Shown here in pieces: positions 1 through 63,109 of a DNA stretch of 64,000 nucleotides. Position 1 is the stretch's first letter, and every line of letters begins with the position of its first letter. Origin of the DNA: Chaenocephalus aceratus (Eukaryota > Chordata > Actinopteri > Perciformes > Channichthyidae); assembly GCA_023974075.1 (NCBI GenBank), contig CM043791.1:145001-209000 (forward strand). Reading direction: 5' to 3'. Below the pieces are notes generated by a model. That model saw only the letters and a list, made by a program, of their open reading frames with translations, was not told where the DNA came from and made no database searches. A program made the translations under genes and the position numbers.

Positions 1-242
1 AAACCTGACATATAAAAACCAGCGGTGGAAGAAGATCTTAAAGTAATAATATCACAGTGTAGAAATACTGTTACAAGTCAAAGTCTGGCAATCAAAAGTT
101 AAGTCTAGTAAAAGTACATAGGTATTGGCATCGAAATATACTCAAAGTACCAAAATGTATTTAACTACAGTCATTGAGTAAATGTACTTAGTTACTTTAC
201 TTTATAAACAAAGAGGACAACAGATTTGCTCAGTACTTTGAC
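1..242. repeat. ACT-rich dispersed teleost repeat, fragment
   Basis: Dense TACTTTTACT/AGTAAAAGTA motifs, the same family as 6390-6500, 40215-40300 and the long copy at 50030-51525. It abuts the coding part of fanca exon 22. Confidence 0.6.
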
Positions 243-51786
<51,544 letters not shown>

Positions 51787-51899
51787 TTTACCTACAAAAA
51801 AATTGTATATACTCTTCGAGACAAAATAGACTTTAAAGTCCCTTGTAACCAGTAGATCAACAGTTTTAGAGGACTATTCCCGAGTAAAAATAATTCATG

Positions 51900-52015
51900 C
51901 TGCTGTGGTACTGTTTCGGTTCACGTACTCCTCCATGTTTCTCCTCGCGCTCTTCTCTCCCATTGGTCCGAGCTACAGCCAATCATGATAGACCATTCGG
52001 CTGCGGTGCGAACAT
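51900..52015 (-). promoter_or_regulatory. fanca: putative fanca proximal promoter with CCAAT boxes
   Basis: Just upstream of the fanca start codon lies a short stretch without recognisable repeats. It holds a CCAAT box in each orientation (CCCATTGG near 51960 and GCCAATCA near 51980) and no TATA box. The arrangement suits a TATA-less promoter of a repair gene. The transcription start is not defined. Confidence 0.4.
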
Positions 52016-52399
52016 AAAATAACCCGGAGTTAAATCCCTGTCAAAGCTTTTCTTGTAGAAGCTTGTTTTAAAAGTTCAGAAGGGCAGTGTCATTCTCTGG
52101 ATAGCCATATTTAAAAAAGAGACATGTGAAACTAATTTATCACCCAAAATGTGCCAGGGAATTAAACAATAGATCAATATGCTGTCGTCCAAACCTCCCT
52201 TCAGAGTGTGCTGCTACAGAATTGATCACACCACATAACAGTCTCCTTCTGTGTGTTGGATACTATGGTTGGATAACAGGAAGGGAACATTTGTGATATG
52301 CCTAATTTGTCCAAGCATGTCAAACTGAATTTAACTCACATAATCAAGAATTTTCTATTTCCTTGTTGTTTTATTTAAAGCTAGAAGTCAATAGTTAAT

Positions 52400-54135
52400 C
52401 ATTTACCTACCACCTGTCCTCTGGACCCTATCCCTTCAAACCTCCTTCAGACTATCGCTCCTGATATTCTACCGTTTCTCACCCATTTCATCAACACTTC
52501 TCTAACTTCTGGTCACTTTCCAAACAGTCTCAAGGAGGCGAGAGTAAACCCTCTCCTAAAGAAACCCACTCTCAACCCGTCTGATGTTATAAACTACAGG
52601 CCTGTCTCTCTCCTCCCGTTCCTGTCTAAAACACTTGAACGCGCTGTCTTTAAACAACTCTCCTGGTATCTCCATCAGAACAACCTTCTGGATCTGCACC
52701 AGTCTGGTTTCAAGGCAGGTCACTCCACAGAAACTGCCCTCCTTGCTGTCACTGAGGAACTGCACACTGCTAAAGCAGCCTCCCTCTCCTCTGTCATCAT
52801 CCTGTTGGACCTGTCTGCTGCATTCGACACGGTGAACCATCAGATCCTCCTTCGCACTCTCCAAGAACTTGGAGTTTCAGGCTCTGCACTTTCCCTCCTC
52901 ACCTCATACCTCAAAGACCGCACCTACAGGGTTACTTGGAGAGGGTCCGAGTCCGACCCTTGTCAATTAACTACAGGGGTCCCTCAGGGCTCTGTTCTTT
53001 GTCCCCTCCTCTTCTCCCTGTACACAAACTCGCTCGGATCAGTCATTAGCCCGCATGGTTTTTCATACCACTGCTACGCTGACGACACCCAACTAATTCT
53101 GTCCTTCCCCCGCTCAGAGACCCAGGTCGTCGCACGCATCTCTGCTTGTCTAGCTGACATCTCTCAGTGGATGTCTGCTCACCACCTCAAGCTCAACCTT
53201 GACAAGACTGAACTGCTTTTCCTTCCGGGAAAAGATTGTCCCACTCTTGACCTGACAATCAACATCGGCACCTCTGTTGTTTCCCCGACTCAGACTGCAA
53301 GGAATCTGGGCGAGACCCTAGATAACAACCTGTCCTTCACTGCAAACATCGCTGCTACAACCCGCTGCTGCAGATACACGCTCTACAACATCAGGAGGAT
53401 GCGTCCCCAGCTGACCCAGAAAGCCACGCAGGTTCTGGTCCAGGCTCTCGTCACCTCACGCTTAGACTACTGCAACTCCCTCCTGGCTGGTCTACCTGCA
53501 TGTGCCATCCGACCTCTGCAGCTCATCCAGAATGCAGCGGCTCGTCTGGTCTTCAACCTTCCTACATTCTCCCACACCACGCCGCTCCTCCGCTCCCTCC
53601 ACTGGCTTCCGGTAACTGCTAGAATCCACTTCAAGACACTGGTACTTGCGTACCATGCTGCGAATGGATCTGGCCCTTCCTACATCCAGGACATGGTTAA
53701 ACCGTACACCCCAGCACGTGCACTCCGCTCTGCATCAGCCAAACGGCTCGCTGCACCCTCGCTGCGAGGGGGACCCAAGTTCCCATCAGCAGAAACACGT
53801 GGGTTTGCTATCCTGGCTCCAAGATGGTGGAATGAGCTCCCATTGACATCAGGACAGCAGATAGCTTACACACCTTCCAGCTCAGACTGAAAACTCATCT
53901 CTTTCGACTCCACTTCGAGCGATAGAACTATTAACAAAGCACTTATATACTGATAAAGGACTGCTTATCTAAAGCCAGTTGAGTAGCACTTGAAATGTTT
54001 TTGCTCTATGAAGCCTGATGTACTTTATGATTCTGTGTTCTTCAAGTTTGTATGTTGTTGGTCGAACTCACTTATTGTAAGTCGCTTTGGATAAAAGCGT
54101 CAGCTAAATGCAATGTAATGTAATGTAATGTAATT
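52400..54135 (+). mobile_element. L2-type LINE, copy 4 (Maui-like), longest copy
   Basis: 5'-truncated element with most of the reverse transcriptase, a 3' UTR (GGATAAAAGCGTCAGCTAAA) and an AATGTAATGT tail. It lies 600 bp upstream of the fanca start codon, in the opposite orientation to the gene. Confidence 0.9.
52440..53890 (+). pseudogene. L2 reverse transcriptase, one late frameshift
   Basis: Open from about 52440: [78 protein letters not shown] (catalytic aspartate), TTGVPQGSVLCPLLFSLYTN, YHCYADDTQLILSF (active site), [34 protein letters not shown] and [14 protein letters not shown] small deletion after WWNELP shifts the final ~30 codons. The endonuclease domain is missing, so the copy is dead on arrival, as usual for truncated LINEs. 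Confidence 0.9.
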
Positions 54136-55212
54136 TAATTTGTGTGTCCCTAAAAGAGTTTGGGATGTTTCATTAATTATTTTGGAAGGTAATGGCTTTG
54201 ATAATTAAAGTGGGCTCCATGTACATTTGCTGAACACATATCTCTGTTTTTCACTTTGTATCATCTCTTTCTGTCAGGATATTATGTTTTCTTCAATGTA
54301 AATGTTAACAGGGCGTTGCTGTAAAATAGCATGTTTGCTCAGCTGATATGTGTATTTAAATAAAACAGTTCGGTGTTCATTATTATTATTATTATTTTTG
54401 TCTTCCTTACTTTACTTTGTTATTTAGTTCTTTTGTTTTCCTCTAATGAGTGTTATTACTGTTATTTTATTTTGTTGTTTTATTTTACATTCTCTTGCAC
54501 TATTGTATTTGTTTTATCGGTTTCCTTTGTTTTACATATTCACGTTGCGCTGTTGGAGGAGCCTGTGACTTAGTGTGCACATGACAATACAGCCTTCATC
54601 GTGAATCTTATCTGGACAGGATGTCAGTGGATTATTATTATTACTATGGCATTTAATGTAGTTTGTTCCCACATGTAACTCCTGTAACTTGGTAAATATG
54701 AAATAATGCGTCGTATTTGATAAGACGATGAAAGATTGTATGTCAAATATTCATTTGTTTTCCATAACCAGGCTTGGGGAGTAACAGACAACATGTAATG
54801 GGATTGCGTAATAAGGGTATAGAAAAAAGGATACTGTATTCCCTTACAGTTACATAAAAACATATGTTAACAGATTACTGTTACATTTAAACAAAATGGG
54901 GAATTTATAGCAGAGTTAGGAAATGACTAAAAACTAAAAGAGCATCTCGTGTTTGTTGTTAAGGATCAGATGTGATCTCTTCTCTGTAAGCTGTGCTGTT
55001 CTGTGGGACAATGCTTTAAGAGTGAATCTATACGCCTGGATCTGCTTGATGGTTTTAATAATAATAATAATACATTTACTTTGGGGGGCGCCTTTCATAA
55101 CACCCAAAGACACCTTACAGGGTTACAGATTTACAATGTTACCTTACAAATTAAAACAGTGGATTTAGTGAAGTATCAGCCGGGGTAAGACAAGACAAAC
55201 AACAGGAAACTG

Positions 55213-55266
55213 ACTACAAAAGGACACAAAAGGACACAAAAGGACACAAAAGGACACAAAGGACAC
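55213..55266 (+). repeat. AAAAGGACAC tandem repeat
   Basis: Four and a half to five copies of an 11-bp AAAAGGACACA unit. Confidence 0.9.
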
Positions 55267-56269
55267 AGGGTACAGATTATAGAGAAAGTGCCAGTTTGAA
55301 CAGGTGGGTTCTGAGTGTTGTTCTGGAGTCAGACTGTCAGGTGTGTCGTTTTCACCTTCTTTGCTTCATTTGTTCTGTTTTTAATTCAGCAGGTGAACCT
55401 ACATGTTCACAACATAGTGTGTGTGAGCTTAACTGTGTGACATAGTGTGTGTGTGAGCTTAACTGTGTGTGTTAAACTAAAACAGAGCATTTTCTGTCAG
55501 CTCAGGTTTTATTTCTGCTTTTTTAAACTGTACATGTGCTCATGTGTTTCAGCGTTGGTGTAGCTGCTGCCGGAATCTGCTGAATATTTTCCTATCAATA
55601 AAATCATTGATGATCCTGAATATGCTGCGATATTAAAGTAACCCTCCCAACCCTGGCTATGACGAGTGCACAGTGTAAACAGCGGGTAAGTGAGAGGCTG
55701 TCAGGACAGGTGGCTGTAGTGCCCCCCCCTCGTCATAACAGAGCTGAAGACCTGAAGAGGAAGTGTATTTATATGGTGGGGGAATTCCTTGCTCAAATTC
55801 ACAGTTGGGTTCAAGAATAAGAAGTTGTTGAGGATTCACATTGTTATGAGCCAATGGGATGTGACTCAGCTGAGAGTTCCCATAGTGAGTGCGTATACAG
55901 ATGTCAGTGTGACGTGAGCGTGCTGCATCTTGCCTCGGTGCGTCGGAGTGACTCCTCACCGCCAGCCGCTCCTCTCTGTGTTCTGGAGACCCCAGCTCTG
56001 TAGCGCGGGCAGCGGGACAGCTGTCTCACGGGAGCTGGTGAGAGGAACTCATGAAAAGTTAATGCAATGTGTCCTCATGAATTTTTAACAGGACTCTCTT
56101 CCTATTGTGCCGCTAATGTGCAGGGCGGTGATATACACAGGAGTGCTGCTGCACAGGCTGAGTGCACGCCTCGCCCGCTGCCAGCAGCACGGAGGACCAC
56201 ACGGAGGACCACCTTAGGACACACACACACGCACGCACGCACACACGCACGCACACACATACCATGTAT

Positions 56270-56577
56270 ACATCACTTCAGGGGACATTACATTGACTTA
56301 CATGCATTTTCTGGAGACTTATCCTAACCTTAACCATAACCAACACATGCCTAACCCTGACCCTCAACCTTACCCTTACACTAACCCTTACCTTTACACT
56401 AACCCTCAACCTAAACCTTACCCTTACCTTTACACTAACCCTCAACCTAAACCTAACCAAGTCTTCACCCTAAAATGAATGATTCCCCTTATGGGGACCT
56501 CCAATTTGTCCCCATAAGGGAGGGGAGTCCCCACTGTGTAAACAGATTTAGGTCCCCACAAGTATAGTAATGCTAGG

Positions 56578-56620
<43 letters not shown>
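56270..56620. repeat. teleost repeat: CCCTAA-like minisatellite plus GGGGAC hairpin
   Basis: TACATGCATTTTCTGGAGAC is followed by about 130 bp of CTAACC/CTTACC words, a 13-bp inverted pair (56486-56498 and 56508-56520, GGGGAC/GTCCCC) and a (CA)19 run at 56580-56618. This composite is common in fish introns and flanks. Confidence 0.7.
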
Positions 56621-56621
<1 letters not shown>

Positions 56622-58257
56622 TTATCAAAAGATGAGTGTGTACAGTGGGGCAATAGTAAATGTCAGATTTCTTGCCCCTTTGAAGTTAAAAAAGAACATG
56701 TTTGTGACTCAAGGTGAACATGACCTAAACACGTTGTTACACGTTGAGTAAATCATAGGTGAACACTCAGATTGTACTGCAAATGCAATATCTTTAACAA
56801 ATGTGCTTTCCACAAAATGTTGTCAGTGTTAATATAATTGTTTTAATATAAAAGTGAATACATTTTTGAAAAACAGCATTTAAAAGATTGACCAATCATA
56901 TTGAGATCGTTTTAGAAGTTTAAACGTTTTTTGTTGCACCTTTTCTACAACGTAGTCCTCTATGTGTTTGTGTACAGTGTGCACTAATCACACACACGCA
57001 AACCCCTCGTATGGATGAACCTGCAATACACCTGATTCTGAACCCTTTAATGAAATCATTTGTTAAAATAAACAAAACAATAATCAATTATGTCCCCGTG
57101 TTATATATCAATATATTAAGCCTCTCCTGATTGCTTCATGTATTTAGTTCAAGTTACATTCATGTAGGTCCGATCTTTTATCCCCGCCTCTCGTGACCAA
57201 ATCAAGAGAGGAGCTACAACAAGCTGTGTGAGGAAGAGAGTCTGACCCAGAGAGATGACGTATCTCTGTCGACAGCTGTCCCTCCCTTGGGACGGCGCAC
57301 AGAAAGCGAGTGCCCCCCCTCTGAGGCGGCCACAGGACCTTTCCACTCAGCCGGGAGGCCTTACATGTGGGACACATTCCTGAGAGCTCCGTCAGATCTG
57401 CCGGGCGAAGCAGCAGCAGGACGGAACCCTCTTGATTTCCATTACAGAGCTGCCTCCAAGAGCGTGGAAACAAAACCAAATAAAAGTCTGACTGGTAAAC
57501 AGGAAGTGCAGCATTTACATAACACAACTTCCCCTTCATTCACTGGAGCTGTGAGACGTGTCTTTGAGAGGAAGGGGAAGCTGGTTCTGACGATGAACAA
57601 TGAGTTTGAACCTGCTGCCAATAGTTCCCCATGTCCTCGATGCAATACGGTACTGAAGTGAAGACATGTCATTCTGCTCACACTGGGCCTTCTATCTATT
57701 TATTTGATGTTTGCCTGGATCCCTGTATTCATTGTCTTCATGCAAACCACTGAACAAACATTCCTCACTTACCTTTACTATCATCTAAAGCAAACCTTGC
57801 TCAGCATTTCAGATTTATGACATTTTGCAATATAACAGAATGTTGATGCAACAGAAATGTTATCAGTACTCTCAATAAGCCATAGAACCTCCTCTAACTG
57901 ATACCACTTACTGCTCAGGAGGTCATGTGTTACCTCCTGATCAGACCACAGTCAAAGAATCCCAATGGCCGACGTTTTGTGCCATCAAATTGTGAGATTT
58001 AAACACATTATTTATGAGGACAGGTATCACTTTAATTGAATAGTATCAGAAACGTGATAGTCCAAAAGTATCTACTTTGGAACTTAAACCAAACTATCAG
58101 GCTGCTCTAAAGTGTGCAAACCGCCAGACCAGCATTTCACCATCAGGTTACTTTTCTATTGAAACACACACTCGTTCCGTAACAACAACAACGTGCCTCT
58201 CTTCACGTGCTTCCTGGTACACAATACTCAACAAACTGAAGCCTGCTTTAACAAGGT

Positions 58258-58263
58258 TTTATT
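58258..58263 (-). terminator. slc10a3: candidate slc10a3 polyadenylation signal
   Basis: AATAAA on the minus strand about 540 nt past the slc10a3 stop codon, the first canonical signal seen downstream. No experimental end is available. Confidence 0.4.
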
Positions 58264-58800
58264 CACTTTTTCGTAATTTCTCCTCACTTATATTCAAGTA
58301 CATGGACTCACAGATCCAGGAGACACAATCAGTAGCAAATACTTTCATACCATCATCATCATGTTCCTGTTTGATTTCCAACTAACCCCCCGTAACCCCC
58401 CCAGGCTAAGACACATGGACCTCATGTAAACATGATGCAAATCAATCTTTGCTTTTTGATTACAAAAAGTAATCTGGTAGAAAAATATCTTTTCTTTTAT
58501 AGGTATGTCTCTTCTTGTGAATATTTACATTAAGTACCTCACAGTATAATCTGATTTTAAAAAGTACATACTGTAAAATAAACACAAAAAGGTCTCAGAG
58601 GGGTAAAAGGCCTTTGGTTTTCATGAAAAATACGAAAACAATGACAAAACACAAAAAGTCCATTCCCGGTCCTGTGGACCACAACAGTGACGACGGAACC
58701 GGTGATTGTTGTGCGTCTTGTAGCCATCATGTGGGACACCAAATATTCACAGGTTTCAAAGAGTTCAAAAAAGTTCAGAACAAAAAAACTGTGGCTACAA

Positions 58801-60216
58801 TCAGGCGTCACTCCTGGGGACGGCGGGCCCACACAATCTCCGCTGGAAAAAGTAGCCCAAAACTATGAGCAGCATCTCCGAGGTGCTGCTGAGGGCCACG
58901 ATGAATGGGGCCTGGGACGCGAAGTCAGCCTCTGCCCGGCGGAAGGACAGCTGCATGACGGCCAGGGCCAGCAGGCTGTTCTGCACACCGACCTCGATGC
59001 TCACCGTCTTCTTCTGCGGGGGAGCCAGGCCCGCGAGCCTGGCCAGAATGGCCCCGACCACCAGCCCCAGCAAAGGCACGGTCACCCCAACTGCCACGAT
59101 CTGGGGCCGCACATTGGCCAGGATGGACGCTCCCATTTGGTAGGCCATGAAAATGCCACCGACGATGAGCACAAAGCTGAAGGGTCGTATGAGTGCCAAC
59201 AGGACGCGGGTGAGGGCGGGCAGGCGCAGCTTGACCAGCATGCCCAGCGAGATGGGGATGGCGATGAAGAGGAGGGTGCCCAGGATCTTCACAAAGGGCA
59301 CGTGCAGGGCGGCGTGCACGCCCAGCAACCGACCATACAGGGCTGAGGACAGAGGCATGGCTGCTGCCGCCACCACCGTGGAGACCAGGGTCATGGAGAT
59401 GGCCAGGGTCACGTCTCCCCCGAGCAGCAGGCTATACAGGTAACCCCCCCCCCCTCCTGGGGCAGAGCAGGTGATTACCAGGCCCAGGGACAGCGCTTTG
59501 GGCAGGTTGGCCAGCCGGGATATAGAGTAGGCATACAATGGCATCACCAGGAACTGACCAAGCACCCCCAGGAGCAGAGGTACCGGGCTCTTCAGCAGCC
59601 CCCGCAGAACCTCCACCTCCACCTTGCACCCAAATGCACACTTGTTGACAAAGATGAGGGGCAGCAAGGCGAATAGCACCGGGTTCTCAGAGAAATGGGA
59701 CAGGCCACCCGACTGGATGAGCCGGGTGGCCGGGTCATCATTCCCAGGCGCCACTTTGATGGAGTAATCCGTCCTTTCCTCGATCAGAACCGGCACTGAA
59801 TCCTGGTCCAGTTCCAGCAGCTGGATCTGCAGCTGAGCCTTGCCTGGGAACCCGGAGCGGATGCTGATAATGTAGCTCTTGGCTTTTCCTTGGTGGCCGC
59901 TATCCGTCACATTCAGTATGGAGAGGACCTCCGGGTCCAGGGAGCGGACCGTAACCGTCTGCTTCCAGCTCTGGCGGCCCTTAGCGCTTGCGGCCCCGCT
60001 CCGGTACTGGCTGAAGATTACAATCACGCCGTTGGTGTTTTCAGGAAACTCGAATTCCTGCGACGAGCCGTCCCCGATGCTGATAAACCTGCTGCTGCCG
60101 TCTGCCGTGAGGTCGGTGTCGTTACTGCTGTCGACAGTCAGGTTTCCGGTGGCACACGCCCAGTCTGCTCCGCCGGTAATAAGGAAGATACAGCAGAATG
60201 TAAATAGCGTCCTCAT
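58801..60216 (-). CDS. slc10a3: slc10a3 (P3 protein), solute carrier family 10 member 3
   Basis: A single uninterrupted reading frame of 471 residues, close to the 477 of human P3. ATG at 60216 has an A at -3 and opens a signal peptide, MRTLFTFCCIFLITGGADWA. An extracellular N-terminal domain of about 170 residues follows, with N-glycosylation sequons (NLT, NDT, NVT). After it comes the bile-acid/sodium symporter fold with several hydrophobic helices. Family marks include FVNKCAFGCKVEVEVL, CSAPGGGGGYLYSLLLGGD and TVSIEVGVQNSLLALAVMQL. The family resembles bile-acid carriers, but no transport substrate is established for SLC10A3. The intronless coding region is normal for this gene. A longer open frame upstream begins with GTG, so the ATG is preferred. 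It lies upstream of fanca on the same strand, with about 7 kb between stop and fanca start. Confidence 0.93.
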   Translation of the reverse strand: MRTLFTFCCIFLITGGADWACATGNLTVDSSNDTDLTADGSSRFISIGDGSSQEFEFPENTNGVIVIFSQYRSGAASAKGRQSWKQTVTVRSLDPEVLSILNVTDSGHQGKAKSYIISIRSGFPGKAQLQIQLLELDQDSVPVLIEERTDYSIKVAPGNDDPATRLIQSGGLSHFSENPVLFALLPLIFVNKCAFGCKVEVEVLRGLLKSPVPLLLGVLGQFLVMPLYAYSISRLANLPKALSLGLVITCSAPGGGGGYLYSLLLGGDVTLAISMTLVSTVVAAAAMPLSSALYGRLLGVHAALHVPFVKILGTLLFIAIPISLGMLVKLRLPALTRVLLALIRPFSFVLIVGGIFMAYQMGASILANVRPQIVAVGVTVPLLGLVVGAILARLAGLAPPQKKTVSIEVGVQNSLLALAVMQLSFRRAEADFASQAPFIVALSSTSEMLLIVLGYFFQRRLCGPAVPRSDA

Positions 60217-60660
60217 CTTGCTGACGGACAGGGGGCGGAGGGGCGCCGCAGAGACACGCTTCTCCCCCGCAAGCGGCCTCCCCAGACGGTTACACCGCCG
60301 CCCTGTTACACCGGGACGGTACACTTCTCATTCTAGTCTCCGGGACAAAACAAACGCGTCGGCAGCCAGCTCCACATCTCGTCTGGTTCCCATTTTCTCG
60401 CTGCCTTTATACCGGAACCTAAACATCACCCCGCCCTGCTCGAGCCCAGCTCCACAGCAGCAGCCCCCGGCACACAGGAAACACTCTAACACACTCCCAC
60501 AGGTTCCCACGGCTCCTCTTTGTCTACTCGGTGTGAAGATGTCTTTGTGAATAAAGCCCAGAACCTCTCCTCTCGGTCCGTTTGTCTCCCCGCTGGATGG
60601 ACGCTGAGAACATCGTAGCTCCGCTGCTCGGATTTATTTAAAGCTAGCCTGAGTAAAATG
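60217..60660 (-). promoter_or_regulatory. slc10a3: slc10a3 5' UTR and promoter region
   Basis: GC- and CpG-rich sequence directly upstream of the slc10a3 ATG, in contrast to the AT-rich surroundings. On the coding strand a TTTAAATA element lies near 60635 and could act as a weak TATA box. The extent is inferred from base composition only. Confidence 0.4.
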
Positions 60661-60994
60661 GGAACTTCCGGTCACGACATGCCAAATTAAACCGCTTTAT
60701 CTCATAGTAACGTTGGTGGAATATAACATTACAGAATTTGGAATGAGTAATTGGACTATTTTAGCAAAATACCTCAACATTTCTCTAAAATGTATTGGTT
60801 TTCTGAATGTCAAAGAATATTAAATGTTGCACAAGTAAAAATTAGAATGCCCTCAGTTTGAATTCATTTAATGAACACTGTTGTGATATGCCCTTTTCTG
60901 AAATATTCTATAAAGTTGAAAGAAAAATAAAATAAAACATTAGTGGAATATTAAACTGGATAAAGGGAGAACGTCAAATAGGTTGTTAATTTAA

Positions 60995-61700
60995 TTAATT
61001 GCATTACATTACATTGCATTTAGCTGACGCTTTTATCCAAAGCGACTTACAATAAGTGCATTCCACCAGGAAGACACAACCTTGAAAAAAACAGAATCAT
61101 AAAGTACATCAGGTTTCATAGAGCCAAGTATTTCAAGTGCTACTCAACTGGCTTTAGATAAGCCAGTCCTTTGTTAGTATATAAGTGCTTTGTTAATAGT
61201 TCTATCGCTCGAAGTGGAGTCGAAAGAGATGAGTTTTCAGTCTGCGCCGGAAGGTGTGTAAGCTATCTGCTGTCCTGATGTCAATGGGAGCTCATTCCAC
61301 CATCTTGGAGCCAGGATAGCAAACCCACGTGTTTCTGCTGATGGGAACTTGGGTCCCCCTCGCAGCGAGGGTGCAGCGAGCCGTTTGGCTGATGCAGAGC
61401 GGAGTGCACGTGCTGGGGTGTACGGTTTAACCATGTCCTGGATGTAGGAAGGGCCAGATCCATTCACAGCATGGTACGCAAGTACCAGTGTCTTGAAGTG
61501 GATTCTAGCAGTTACCGGAAGCCAGTGGAGGGAGCGGAGGAGCGGCGTGGTGTGGGAGAATTTAGGAAGGTTGAAGACCAGACGAGCCGCTGCATTCTGG
61601 ATGAGCTGCAGAGGTCGGATGGCACATGCAGGTAGACCAGCCAGGAGGGAGTTGCAGTAGTCTAGGCGTGAGGTGACGAGAGCCTGGACCAGAATTGTAA
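60995..61700 (-). mobile_element. L2-type LINE 3' end, copy 5 (Maui-like)
   Basis: Reverse-oriented sister of 52400-54135: (ACATT)n tail at 61000-61018, 3' UTR, and the ORF2 C-terminus ([20 protein letters not shown]) with the same frameshift after WWNELP. Truncated at about 61698. Confidence 0.9.
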
Positions 61701-61709
61701 ATGTATATA

Positions 61710-62760
61710 TCCACCAGGAGTGTCAAGTCAAAATGTTGGAGTGTGTTTTTATATTGTGCTCGCATGGTTAAACATTCCTAAATACAATGTTGTTTAATCC
61801 CTATCAAATACCCTCAATTAACTCAAATTATGAGATATTACAGTTTAGAATTATAGGCCCACTGGTTTCCCTGGAGATTATGTAGCCTACTTTTGGAGGC
61901 AGCATAGGTGTTACAGACGGCAGTGAGGTCCGATATACTTCAAAACTGACAGGTACACAGAGCACATCACACACCATGAGCCAGAACATGATTAACTCCA
62001 GGCCCCTGGAGCAGGTTAATCCAGCCTTGGATATACAACCTTCAGTCAAATGTGAACAGGAAACACTTTCTTATCATTTCAGTTTGTATGACAACTTTAT
62101 AAAGATACATTTGCAGAAATAAACCATTTGGGCCTTTGCTAAACTCATATTGTATCAATCAGAGAAACCCTTTGGAGATCCTGGATATCCAGTTCAACTA
62201 TTGTGTATTATCAAATGATAAGGGCCTTAAGGAGGGTCCTGCTTTATCAGTTTAACTGAATAGAGTGGTGCAGTGACGCGTCCTAAAACGCGGAAGTAAG
62301 CTTCTTCCGGTTCCCTCGACAAAAAAGCAAAGCAATTTCTCCATAGGATTTTGGAAAATAGCTCGAAATAAGGTCTGTGGTTGACACACATTTAAGAGAC
62401 GGATCACGTTTTGTTCAGTCAGATAATTTCCACATGTCTACTTTTAAAATGTTCGAATCATAAATCTAATCGATACATTTATGATCGATAGATTCACTGC
62501 ACCACTCATATACAACCTGATCTATGTCTGCTAGGACAAAGTACCACATAGCAGATCTGGGGCCAGATTAGATTTTAGCTCAAACATTTTAACATTACAC
62601 GGAGGAGTAAGGGAACTGATTTATTAATGTGATTTATATAGCCAACTGTTTACTTAATAAATAATAACGTTTTCTAAAAGTTAGTGAGCAGGGGAGAATA
62701 ACAAGCAATTCATTGTTTTTCCCAGGGCCAGATACTAAAGCATAGGCCTATGCCTGTTAT
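61710..62760. other. upstream region of slc10a3, no feature recognised
   Basis: No coding block, inverted ends or known repeat motif noticed. Confidence 0.4.
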
Positions 62761-62761
62761 T

Positions 62762-62948
62762 CTTACATTACATGTGAGACACTTTTATCCAAAGCGACAT
62801 ACATACTCAATACTGTGGTCAATCCCCATAGGTGCAATATTGGGTGAAGAGTCTTGCCCAGGGACACAACGACATGCTGACTGCAGGTTTGAACCTGTGC
62901 TCCCCTGATCCGAACACCAACGCACTATCCACTGCGCCACACGCCTCT
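62762..62948 (-). mobile_element. tRNA-derived SINE with L2-like tail
   Basis: On the minus strand the A box TGGCGCAGTGG (62939-62929) and the B box GGTTCAAACCT (62894-62884) are close to consensus and correctly spaced for a tRNA head. The 3' part, TCGCTTTGGATAAAAGTGTC and AATGTAAG, matches the tail of the L2 copies here. L2 machinery probably mobilised it. Confidence 0.85.
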
Positions 62949-63080
62949 TACACTTTTGCGATATTCAATTGAATAATTTCTTCTTTCACTTAAAAAAAAC
63001 TGCTTTTGGATTCAAGCCTTGCAATATGGCGTGATTATTTAATTTTTACTGTACATTTTTTTTTTAACCTAACCCTATAT

Positions 63081-63101
63081 ATATATATATATATATTTTA
63101 T
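63081..63101. repeat. (TA)n microsatellite
   Basis: Ten TA units. Confidence 0.9.
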
Positions 63102-63109
63102 ATTAATAT

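Larger units (their letters stand above)
54140..58240. other. intergenic region between fanca and slc10a3
   Basis: No supported gene. It holds fragments of dispersed repeats (54775-54890; 55050-55140 with GGGGGGCGCCTTTCATAACA), an 11-bp tandem repeat, CA microsatellites and a CCCTAA-like/hairpin repeat. Between 56640 and 58240 nothing is recognised beyond AT-rich sequence and a GC-richer patch at 57180-57660 without a credible protein. Confidence 0.5.

Noticed and set aside
56325..56460. Interstitial telomere array
   Set aside because: Units are irregular CTAACC/CTTACC words inside a known dispersed repeat, not tandem TTAGGG.
57287..57661. 124-codon plus-strand open frame in a GC-richer patch
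   Set aside because: No domain, no splice support, and the opposite strand is equally open.
60217..60324. Upstream extension of slc10a3 from a GTG codon
   Set aside because: Non-ATG start; the ATG at 60216 has a good context and opens a signal peptide.
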